A stretch of 7,298 nucleotides of DNA from Clostridiales bacterium UBA3680. GTDB lineage: Bacteria > Bacillota > Clostridia > Lachnospirales > CAG-274. The stretch spans positions 1 through 7,298 of the forward strand of contig DFJD01000004.1 in the NCBI GenBank assembly GCA_002372875.1, given 5' to 3'. A program made the translations under genes and the position numbers. Under the pieces are notes generated by a model. That model ran no database searches. It saw only the letters and a program-made list of their open reading frames with translations, and was not told the DNA's origin. This document shows, one piece after another, positions 1 through 6,524 of the stretch; position 1 is the first letter of the stretch; every line of letters begins with the position of its first letter.

Positions 1-158
1 CCGATTATAAAACTCCAAACCCCTGTTGTTTTACAATCTTTTTTACATTATATCAACTGATTTTTCTCCACTTTTGTGGTATAAGTCAATGATATTCGTA
101 TTCCGCAGAAATAAATTTCTGCTACATACTCATAACCAACGGAATTGCAAGCAATTCC

Positions 159-192
159 AAATACAGTGGGAGCTTGGACTCCCACTGTATTT
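159..192. repeat. Perfect 14 bp inverted repeat (hairpin)
   Basis: AAATACAGTGGGAG pairs perfectly with CTCCCACTGTATTT across a 6 nt loop CTTGGA. It abuts the preceding hairpin (141-158) with no spacer. On the plus strand only two or three further T/A bases follow and no long T-run, so it is not a typical intrinsic terminator, though the stem's own TTTT end makes weak termination possible. Confidence 0.85.
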
Positions 193-204
193 TAAGTAAG
201 CACC

Positions 205-221
205 CCCGCTTTAGAAGCGGG
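205..221. repeat. GC-rich hairpin CCCGCTT-TAG-AAGCGGG
   Basis: A 7 bp perfect stem with a 3 nt loop, GC-rich within an otherwise AT-rich flank, followed by GAGACTTCTTTAG. It is the hairpin nearest the proposed element boundary and the strongest single clue for an IS200/IS605-type end. Confidence 0.8.
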
Positions 222-296
222 AGACTTCTTTAGTTTGTTAAGTTATCACACAAAAAACACCAACAAAAGGAGTAGAAAAAATACCAATATCTTATT

Positions 297-329
297 TTTG
301 ACACAACAGGCATTGAGCCTTATGTCAAA
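297..329. repeat. Imperfect inverted repeat downstream of the last minus-strand gene
   Basis: TTTGACA (297-303) pairs with TGTCAAA (323-329), and inside it AGGC (308-311) pairs with GCCT (317-320) around loop ATTGA. It lies about 60 nt beyond the stop of the two-helix membrane protein and could form the 3' end of that transcript, but the minus strand continues with AAATAAG, not a T-run, so an intrinsic terminator is not claimed. The rest of 236-387 is AT-rich with no supported gene. Confidence 0.5.
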
Positions 330-387
330 GAAAATAATCCTAAATTTTATAATACCAAACTTAATTCGGCAAAACAGCTACCTGCAA

Positions 388-1047
388 TTACTCCTCTTCT
401 TGTCTGCTTTCCCGTACATCTTTTTCAATTTCGGAATATAATCTGTCGACATCGCTCTCTGTATAATTGGGTTCTTTATATTTATCCGAAAAAGCGACTT
501 TGATGCTCGCAAGCCGTCCTGCCATTCTTCTGTTATGACGAAGGTCGTATCCCGTCAGAAAGATATAGTCACACAATGTTTCACCCATAAACCAAAACAG
601 AACATAAAAAAGCTCTCGCGGTTCGTCTGCAACAGTGTGGGTAAAATACAGTAATATTCCCGAAAGTATCAGACCAACTATCATAAAAATAAATACCTTC
701 GTATGTCGTTTTTCTTCCTTTTCAACTGCACCCAATTCATAAGCAAACGTATCTTGTATGGTATCGGTGATAATTTTTTTCTCCTCTGCTGACAGGCAGT
801 CGCCGATTATATTCAGTACGACCGGATATTCGGGCGGAAGGAGCTCCACAGACGTTTTAAGATTATCCGAAAACTCCGTACTCAAAGTCTCATAACCCTT
901 AACACTGTATGTACTGATTACATCGTTATAGTCGGAAATATGACAAGGAAACGTCACAATACCGTTTCTTAGATAATCTTTTTTTAGACGATCATCAAAA
1001 TTTCCCTTTCTTGATTCAAATAATTTGATAGTTTTACAGTTGATCAT
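388..1047 (-). CDS. Unrecognised protein with two membrane segments
   Basis: A 219-residue protein whose family I do not recognise. The first 115 or so residues are soluble and of mixed charge, including the segment VELLPPEYPVVLNIIGD (about 67-83). Two hydrophobic segments follow, at about 118-136 (VFIFMIVGLILSGILLYF) and 146-164 (LFYVLFWFMGETLCDYIFL). A basic stretch (LRHNRRMAGR) then precedes a charged, helical and very acidic C-terminus ending SRQEEE. The basic residues after the second segment suggest that both ends face the cytoplasm, with a short outside loop. The frame is open upstream to 1122, but that would overlap the preceding gene; ATG 1047 has AGGAGA 7 nt upstream and leaves a 32 nt gap after the hydrolase stop, so it is preferred. 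No enzyme motif is visible. It could be a membrane-anchored accessory or sensor protein. Confidence 0.75.
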   Translation of the reverse strand: MINCKTIKLFESRKGNFDDRLKKDYLRNGIVTFPCHISDYNDVISTYSVKGYETLSTEFSDNLKTSVELLPPEYPVVLNIIGDCLSAEEKKIITDTIQDTFAYELGAVEKEEKRHTKVFIFMIVGLILSGILLYFTHTVADEPRELFYVLFWFMGETLCDYIFLTGYDLRHNRRMAGRLASIKVAFSDKYKEPNYTESDVDRLYSEIEKDVRESRQEEE

Positions 1048-1054
1048 ATTGTTT

Positions 1055-1060
1055 TCTCCT
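1055..1060 (-). promoter_or_regulatory. Ribosome binding site deciding the start of the two-helix membrane protein
   Basis: AGGAGA lies 7 nt before ATG 1047. It selects this start over the upstream in-frame ATG at 1122, which lies inside the end of the preceding gene and would add 25 residues. Confidence 0.7.
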
Positions 1061-1079
1061 GTCTTTTTCTTTGAAATTG

Positions 1080-1887
1080 TCAAAGCATATAATACTTTGT
1101 CAAAAAATAAGATCTGTTCCAATCAACTATCTTTACCTCGGATTCTTTTGCCGGATGGATATCAAACTCATCAAGAACCATAACTTCTTTGTTCTCCAAA
1201 TCGTAAAGAGACCAGTCCTTTGCTTTTCCGTCGGGTGACTGTTCTGCCGTAAGCGACGAGTTGCCCGTCTTTGCAAACTGCACCCACATTTTACGCATGG
1301 TTTTGGAGAAGGTCTCCCCTGTCGCAAACTTCATATGCGGGTTTGCTTCAAGGTCGTCTTTCGTAATTGAGTAGCCTACGGCATAAGCAGCCACCATACG
1401 CTTGTAGTATTCGGGGTGTTCCTTAAAATAGCCCTTAAGCACGAGACTAAGGATAGCCGAGCCCCGGCTGTGTCCCGCAATGATGAACGGACGGCCGCCG
1501 TTGCAATTTTCAAAATAGTAATCAAGCGCAGCGGTTATGTCGCCGTATGGTGTGCCCGGGAGTATAGTGCGTACATCGCCGTTCTTTAGCCATGTTTCTC
1601 CCATAAGTCTCATACCTGCCTGACGGTGGTAAGGAATGAATAAGTTGGTGGAATCCTCAAACGCGCTTGACTTTATCGCATGCTCGAATTTGACACCCTC
1701 CAGCATTTCGGCATTGTCGAGAGTCGCATAGTCCGCATCGCCCTCGTTTGCAGCCATATACACCGTTGAATAGATATAGAACGTGTCAACATCCTTGGTA
1801 ATATCCGGAAATTTTAAACCAACAGCTCTTTTTTGAATAATCAGGTGCGGTATCGCCGTTTGCCTGTGTTAAATTTTTATTCGTCAT
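1080..1887 (-). pseudogene. Frameshifted chimera: DUF3089-type alpha/beta-hydrolase with a type-B carboxylesterase tail
   Basis: Translation from ATG 1887 (GAGGG 6 nt upstream) gives 33 residues ending DYSKKSCWFKI-SGYYQGC, then a TGA at 1786-1788. Removing one base in the AAAATTT run at about 1809-1815 restores a frame reading WFK(I/F)PDITKDVDTFYIY and on to the stop at 1080, about 268 residues in all. The first 190 or so residues resemble DUF3089-family hydrolases, with the nucleophile elbow GHSRG (about 138-142) and AAYAVGYSITKDDLEANP. From about residue 191 the sequence switches to the end of a type-B carboxylesterase (FSKTMRKMWVQFAKTG ... WSLYDLENKEVMVLDEF). The DUF3089 C-terminal part is missing, and the carboxylesterase tail begins after that family's own catalytic histidine, so no complete Ser-His-acid set is evident. 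No signal peptide is visible. The second frame alone offers only GTG 1763 or ATG 1757, neither with a ribosome binding site and both inside the conserved region. Family assignments rest on recalled sequence patterns; a sequencing error could account for the frameshift but not the fusion. Confidence 0.72.
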
Positions 1888-1893
1888 TTTTTT

Positions 1894-1898
1894 CCCTC
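1894..1898 (-). promoter_or_regulatory. Ribosome binding site of the disrupted hydrolase
   Basis: GAGGG lies 6 nt before ATG 1887, in the 58 nt gap after the channel gene. It supports 1887 as the original start, although the frame from there closes after 33 codons. The same gap shows a weak hairpin (GATTCATC-TGCT-GATGTATC with one mismatch) but no T-run, so no terminator is claimed between the channel and this gene. Confidence 0.5.
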
Positions 1899-1945
1899 AC
1901 TTTCGTTAATATATTTTAAGATACATCAGCAGATGAATCATTCTC

Positions 1946-4843
1946 CTAAGATTCTTCTATTGTTTCGGTTTCCTCTTCCGGAGTAAATATATAAGTATTG
2001 ACCTCTTTCTCATAATCGCTGACAACGATATGGTTGTACGGCACATGGATGCCCTCACGGTCAAACAAAAGCTTGATCTCTCTTAAAACAGCTCGTCTTG
2101 CTTTTCTGCGCCGCCATGATTGGCAAAGGACCTTGATGCGCAAGAGTACACCGCTATCTTCAAGAGAATCGACCCACTCATATTTCGGCGGTTTCACCAA
2201 CCACGAAATTTTTTCAGGCATAAGGGGCAACTCCCGTTCTAACAGTTTCTCGACTTCCAAAAGATCCGTTTCATAGGGGATCAGCACTTTTATCGTTTCC
2301 TTTGCCACATCGCCGTCACTGTTTACAATATCACGCATGGATGAATTGTTGAAGATTTTTGTATCGGCATAGTATGAGACTTTGGTATAACGCAGACCTA
2401 TCTCCTCCACGGTGCCAAACCAGTTTCCTACAGATACCCAGTCACCGATTTGATACGTTCCCTCAAAAATGATAAAGATACCTGCAATGATATCATTGAT
2501 CAGATCCTTGGCGCCAAAACCAATCATCAGAGAAAGAACGCCGGCCGAAGCCCATAGAGCTTTCGTATTTATGCCGAACTGTGCCAGCCCGATGTACAAA
2601 AAGATGATGGCACAGGAATACTTAACGGCATTCTTAAGCAAAAGAAAGACGGTCTCTTTTTTAAGATCGGATATTCTTGCAAGATGGTATAAGATCCAGT
2701 CAAAAAATGCCTTGAATACATACAGTATGCAGAATAAAAACAGGCAGTACGAGAGCGAAAACAGGCTGACGCCCTTTTGCCAGTTTCCCAAAACCACATA
2801 GGAAAAGCCATCCAAACTCTGCACTTTCGTCCCCAGCCCTATAAGACTGATTTCAAACAAAAGTATGGCTGTCGAAAATATCAGGAGCATACGGTAAACT
2901 ATGCCCCATGCGCGCTTTTCCGGAGTCTGCTGCTCCGGCGGGATACAGTTTTCTCTGTTCCAACGGCGGTCAAAACCCCACTTTTCGTTCGACTTTATCA
3001 TGCTTGAGAGAAGACTCCAATCTTCTTCGTCATTATCACCGTCACTTTGCAGTTTTAAAGGCTCGTTCTGTTCGCTTCCGTCATCCTTTGTCTCTTCAAT
3101 ATCTGCCGAATCGGAAGATTCCGAAAACTCGTCCGTTTTTAACGCCATGACTTTCTTATATCCTGCGCACGCCAAAGCGATTATTACAAACAATGCCGCT
3201 ATGCAGACTAATGTCTGCTTAATGCTCATGGCAAAGGCTCCGTAATTATCTGTGCTGCGAACCAGGGGCATCAAATATAAGTCCGCGGATTCGCCGACAC
3301 CTGCATAGTATTCATAGCCTCCTATTGTGAAGAATCCGTTAAAATTGGCTTTGATATTTTCTACATTTATCCCCAATTCCTCTATATTTTCTTTTTTATT
3401 TCCCAAACCAGTGGTGGCAGAGATCTGCATCGTCTCTTTATCTATAGCCAATGCATAATCGGGGATTCCGATCACCATGTTGTCCAATACCGCCTGCACG
3501 GTAATGGGTGCCAACAGGCGTCTCTTTAAGCCCGAATCGACCGCGATCCGCACAAAGCCATCAGCCAGATCTTCTTCATTGCGCAGGCTGACTCCGATAT
3601 ACTGTTTATCTTCGTCCATTTCCTTGTCCTTCACCGGTTCAAGGATCACATATTCCCTGCCGTCTAAAAGCGGACGGAATGCGTAAGAGGGATCCTCCTT
3701 GTTTTCGCTGATCTTCATATGATCATAGGGGGAATTTGTCACAGTGACCTTTCCTGTTTTGTCAAAGACATCGATGTACTTGACTCCGAGATCTTTAGCA
3801 TACTGCGCAAGCATCTTTCTTGTAAGGTTCTCCTTGCCTTCGGCTTTCACCAGATCTGCAGCCAGCCGACATTGTTCGAGATACTGATTGTCCATCCAGT
3901 CAGACAGATCATCGCGATATTCCTGATAGGTATTTAACGTCTCAACGGCAACCTTGGCATGCTCGTTCATAGTTGCAATATCGCCTGTCACATCCATCAT
4001 CGTCTGATAGTACCATGTTACAACGAACAGCAAAATGACCCCTATCGTTGAGTAAGACACTATTTTCCTTTTGAATACCCTCGGTGTTTCTTTTTGCCAA
4101 GTCAGGGAAAAGCCAATAAAGCGGACAAGAAGCCACGCCAACGAAAAGAAAAACAGCGTAGAAAAGAAACAGCGGACAAAAATGAAAGTCGTCGTCTCAC
4201 CGAGAGTTGTACCGCATAAAATATAGGTATCCTTGTAGGCAAATCCCGTTCCGTATATTCCTGCGTCTGCCGCATCCAGGAAGGCCTCGGTCGAGATCTT
4301 GTCATCGAAAAATGATGTAGGGAAAAACGCATGAAATTTATCGGACACCTTTCCGTTATCTACCTTTGAAACATCGATAAAGGCAGATGTATCTACATTG
4401 CCTACGGGGCGCAGTTTCTCTCCGACATACTTCTCGTTCTCATGAGCCAGAATGGTAAAATCATCACGGGATACAACGATCACATGACCCTGACGACCGG
4501 TACGCAGCTTTATAACACGGTTCATCCATGAAAGGGTCTTGTCTATGATCTTCTCGACATCTCCGTTTTTGCGCTGATAATCATCAAGAATCTCATCATT
4601 CTTGCTGTAAGTCGTCTGACGCTTTTTTTCGAGTTTTTCATACGCCTCCCGTACTGCCTGCTCGTTTTCTTCGAGCTGAGGAAGCAGCTTGGACACTTGT
4701 ACGACCGCACGTTCCACCTGGGGCGTGATCCGCTGTTCGAGATCCTGTTCTATAAAAACATACGACATAAAAGCATAGACCACGGTCAACACGGTAAGAA
4801 AAAGATATATGCCTGTTTTTGTTTTTTTAATCTCTCTTTTCAT
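1946..4843 (-). CDS. MscS-family channel with large Cache-like extracytoplasmic sensor regions
   Basis: A 965-residue membrane protein with an MscS-type pore at its C-terminal end. Predicted order: membrane helix about 11-31; a helical, charged stalk and first outside domain about 32-219, with a Cache-like pattern near 120-144 (VIVVSRDDFTILAHENEKYVGE); helices about 220-244 and 260-283; a second outside region about 284-539 made of two PAS-like halves (near YIDVFDKTGKVTVTNS and YALAIDKETMQISAT), as in double-Cache domains; a helix about 543-563; an acidic cytoplasmic linker about 570-640; then four helices about 646-670, 690-717, 738-757 and 762-793. The last helix holds the pore signature GFGAKDLINDIIAG, followed by the MscS beta domain (GDWVSVGNWFGTVEEIGLR) and a cytoplasmic C-terminus. 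E. coli MscS is only about 286 residues. ATG 4843 is preferred because GGGAGG lies 4 nt upstream; ATG 4861, six codons earlier, has no such site. The channel call is strong; ligand sensing is inferred. Confidence 0.9.
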   Translation of the reverse strand: MKREIKKTKTGIYLFLTVLTVVYAFMSYVFIEQDLEQRITPQVERAVVQVSKLLPQLEENEQAVREAYEKLEKKRQTTYSKNDEILDDYQRKNGDVEKIIDKTLSWMNRVIKLRTGRQGHVIVVSRDDFTILAHENEKYVGEKLRPVGNVDTSAFIDVSKVDNGKVSDKFHAFFPTSFFDDKISTEAFLDAADAGIYGTGFAYKDTYILCGTTLGETTTFIFVRCFFSTLFFFSLAWLLVRFIGFSLTWQKETPRVFKRKIVSYSTIGVILLFVVTWYYQTMMDVTGDIATMNEHAKVAVETLNTYQEYRDDLSDWMDNQYLEQCRLAADLVKAEGKENLTRKMLAQYAKDLGVKYIDVFDKTGKVTVTNSPYDHMKISENKEDPSYAFRPLLDGREYVILEPVKDKEMDEDKQYIGVSLRNEEDLADGFVRIAVDSGLKRRLLAPITVQAVLDNMVIGIPDYALAIDKETMQISATTGLGNKKENIEELGINVENIKANFNGFFTIGGYEYYAGVGESADLYLMPLVRSTDNYGAFAMSIKQTLVCIAALFVIIALACAGYKKVMALKTDEFSESSDSADIEETKDDGSEQNEPLKLQSDGDNDEEDWSLLSSMIKSNEKWGFDRRWNRENCIPPEQQTPEKRAWGIVYRMLLIFSTAILLFEISLIGLGTKVQSLDGFSYVVLGNWQKGVSLFSLSYCLFLFCILYVFKAFFDWILYHLARISDLKKETVFLLLKNAVKYSCAIIFLYIGLAQFGINTKALWASAGVLSLMIGFGAKDLINDIIAGIFIIFEGTYQIGDWVSVGNWFGTVEEIGLRYTKVSYYADTKIFNNSSMRDIVNSDGDVAKETIKVLIPYETDLLEVEKLLERELPLMPEKISWLVKPPKYEWVDSLEDSGVLLRIKVLCQSWRRRKARRAVLREIKLLFDREGIHVPYNHIVVSDYEKEVNTYIFTPEEETETIEES

Positions 4844-4847
4844 ACGC

Positions 4848-4853
4848 CCTCCC
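4848..4853 (-). promoter_or_regulatory. Ribosome binding site deciding the channel start
   Basis: GGGAGG lies 4 nt before ATG 4843. The spacing is slightly short but usable. It lies inside the six extra codons that would be added by the alternative ATG at 4861, and only an AAGG far upstream (about 14 nt) could serve that earlier start. Confidence 0.65.
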
Positions 4854-4870
4854 ATTTTCATTTTAATAAA

Positions 4871-6502
4871 TTATGCCTTGTATACTTCTTCGCCGTCAAC
4901 TATGGTTGCAACTATGTTTGCCTGCGCAACTTTTTCTATATCGTCATGCAGAAAATCGCAGTCAAAAACCGTCATATTGGCAAGTTTGCCAAATTCTATG
5001 CTGCCCATACGGTTTTCCTGACGCCACTGGCGGGCTACGTTGATAGTCAGTGCGCGCAAAGACTGCTCGCGTGTAATTGCTTCCTTAACATTATGCGGGA
5101 CACTTTCAACACCCAGTTCTTTTGGCAAATCACGGGTCTCTGCCATGTAAATGCTGTATTTGATGCTGAACGAGGGAGAAACCGGGTAGTCCGAATGAAA
5201 GACCGGATATGCGCCTGCGTCAAAGAAAGACTTGATCGGATAAGAATTTTCTGCCAGTTCCTTACCGACATAAGCGACTTCCCTATCATAAAAGCCCGAA
5301 ATTTCCGCCGTCCACAGCGGAGGAACTGCCGGAATAGAGCCTGTTGCGGCCATACGGCGAACATCCTCATCGGTAACGAAATGCAGATGTGCAAGAACAT
5401 TGCGCTGGTCTTTATCGCCCGTTATTTTTTCCGCATCTTCGATACAACCGAGCATAAAGTGTGTTGCGCCGCCGCCCTCGGAATGAACGTGTACCGAAAG
5501 GCCTTCCCTGTTTGCCGCCGTTATCAATTCCACCATCTTGTCATGGTCATTGAAACGCTCATTGCCGTGATAGCCCGGCTGGTCGAGATAATCCTGATTC
5601 TGCCATGCAGTGTGCGCTTCGGTCACACCGTCCAGGAATGTCTTTATGCCGACAACATGGAAATATTCGCCGCTGTACAAGGCACGGTCTTTGGCAATGC
5701 GTGCCACCTCCGCCTGCGGATCCTCGGGATTATCGGGGCACATCAGGTAAGCATAGGTGCGCAGTTTCAGCTTACCCTCCTGTTCCAGTTCACAGAAAGC
5801 CCTTGTAGCGATCGGATTGGTAACTTCCACACCTGCATCGCTCACTGCGGTGTAACCGTTTGCGAGAGCCATGTCCTGCCATGCCAGCAGATAGTCCTTG
5901 GCGTTGTCAAGGGTCGTAGGCAGTTTGGGATACAATTCAAACACGGGCGCTTCACAGATGTAACCGTCAGGCTCACCGTTTTCGTCCACATGCACCAGAT
6001 TATAGCCAATTTTTTTTGCGTATGCCGCATCTATGCCCGCCCATTCCAACGCCTTGCTGTTGAGCAGCATGGAGTGACCGCCGCCTGTTTGCATAAGCAG
6101 TATCTTGTCGGAGCAGATCTCGTCCAGATATGCTTTAGAAACATATTCGTCATTTTCGACCCACCCCGAGGCCATATAAAACTCTCGCTGCGGGTTATTT
6201 TTGATAAACTCCTTGATGATCTCGCGGTATTTGAAATAATCCGTCAAGCCGACAGGCGCAAGGTTTGCCTGCCCGATAGCGCGGTCACCGGCCAGATAGC
6301 TGTGGCAATGTGCCTCAAGAAAACCGGGATATATGTAGTTCTCGCCGTAATCCAACACCTGCGCATCGGAGTCGGCAAGTTCTTTTACATCTTCGGCATC
6401 GCCGATATAGGCAAATAAGCCGTCCTTGACCAATGCCGCCTTGGCGAAGGGTCTATTTTCGTCCATTGTGATAATATTACCGAGAATAACGATTTGTTTC
6501 AT
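4871..6502 (-). CDS. YtcJ-type metal-dependent amidohydrolase
   Basis: A complete 543-residue amidohydrolase of the YtcJ/Amidohydro_3 family, at the usual family length. It begins with the short beta-sandwich strand region (MKQIVILGNIITMDE). The metal motif PGFLEAHCH follows (His65, His67), then GIKTFLDGV (Lys287), VHVHSEGG (His338, His340), AHLHFVTDED (His372, His374) and FHSDYPVSP (Asp438). It ends with GSIEFGKLANMTVFD, which returns to the sandwich domain. All expected metal and catalytic positions appear intact, so it should be active. There is no signal peptide or membrane segment, so it should act in the cytoplasm. Its substrate is unknown; relatives cleave amide, carbamate or cyclic amide bonds. 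The start is well supported: AAGGAGG lies 7 nt upstream of ATG. The gene is 22 nt downstream of another amidohydrolase and 27 nt upstream of the channel gene, which points to one operon. A long open frame on the opposite strand is a shadow of this gene. Confidence 0.93.
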   Translation of the reverse strand: MKQIVILGNIITMDENRPFAKAALVKDGLFAYIGDAEDVKELADSDAQVLDYGENYIYPGFLEAHCHSYLAGDRAIGQANLAPVGLTDYFKYREIIKEFIKNNPQREFYMASGWVENDEYVSKAYLDEICSDKILLMQTGGGHSMLLNSKALEWAGIDAAYAKKIGYNLVHVDENGEPDGYICEAPVFELYPKLPTTLDNAKDYLLAWQDMALANGYTAVSDAGVEVTNPIATRAFCELEQEGKLKLRTYAYLMCPDNPEDPQAEVARIAKDRALYSGEYFHVVGIKTFLDGVTEAHTAWQNQDYLDQPGYHGNERFNDHDKMVELITAANREGLSVHVHSEGGGATHFMLGCIEDAEKITGDKDQRNVLAHLHFVTDEDVRRMAATGSIPAVPPLWTAEISGFYDREVAYVGKELAENSYPIKSFFDAGAYPVFHSDYPVSPSFSIKYSIYMAETRDLPKELGVESVPHNVKEAITREQSLRALTINVARQWRQENRMGSIEFGKLANMTVFDCDFLHDDIEKVAQANIVATIVDGEEVYKA

Positions 6503-6509
6503 AGAAACG

Positions 6510-6516
6510 CCTCCTT
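6510..6516 (-). promoter_or_regulatory. Ribosome binding site of the complete amidohydrolase
   Basis: AAGGAGG, a full match to the Shine-Dalgarno consensus, sits 7 nt before the ATG at 6502 in the 22 nt gap after the upstream amidohydrolase. It fixes the start codon and suggests strong independent initiation within a shared transcript. Confidence 0.85.
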
Positions 6517-6524
6517 TTCTGTTA

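Larger units (their letters stand above)
60..235 (+). mobile_element. Possible IS200/IS605-type right end with omega-RNA-like hairpin cascade
   Basis: Four perfect hairpins follow one another: 105-122 (7 bp stem GCAGAAA, loop TAAA), 141-158 (GGAATTGC/GCAATTCC), 159-192 (14 bp stem, loop CTTGGA) and 205-221 (CCCGCTT, loop TAG, AAGCGGG), the last followed by GAGACTTCTTTAG. A compact CCCGC..GCGGG hairpin followed by GACTTC resembles right ends of IS200/IS605-type elements as I recall them. In such elements this region encodes the TnpB guide (omega) RNA, read in the plus direction here. No transposase or TnpB coding is visible in the first 100 bases; it would have to lie left of the window, or this could be a non-autonomous remnant. 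The exact boundary is unknown and the ends given are approximate. Alternatives are a structured 3' untranslated RNA or a terminator cluster. Confidence 0.42.

Noticed and set aside
1..92. Possible 3' end of a tnpB gene entering from the left edge
   Set aside because: Open plus-strand frames here translate to phenylalanine- and leucine-rich sequence without the zinc-finger cysteines or RuvC motif residues expected near a TnpB C-terminus.
298..326. TTGACA followed after 17 nt by TATGTC, resembling a sigma-A promoter on the plus strand
   Set aside because: The -10 match is only three of six and the TTGACA is one arm of the inverted repeat at 297-329; there is no plus-strand gene downstream for it to serve.
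235..441. A 68-codon plus-strand frame starting at TTG in the AT-rich left flank
   Set aside because: It has no ribosome binding site at the start, low-complexity AT-driven composition, and runs into the end of the minus-strand membrane protein gene.
1910..1941. A tiny minus-strand reading frame with AGGAG beside ATG after the channel stop codon, considered as a leader peptide
   Set aside because: The AGGAG is only 1 nt from the ATG, the product would be about 10 residues, and there is no attenuator-like structure with a T-run following it.
4697..6418. A 573-codon open frame on the plus strand opposite the complete amidohydrolase
   Set aside because: The minus strand carries an intact amidohydrolase with all metal motifs and a consensus ribosome binding site. 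The plus-strand translation is rich in Cys, His, Phe and Arg with no recognisable domain, typical of an antisense shadow.
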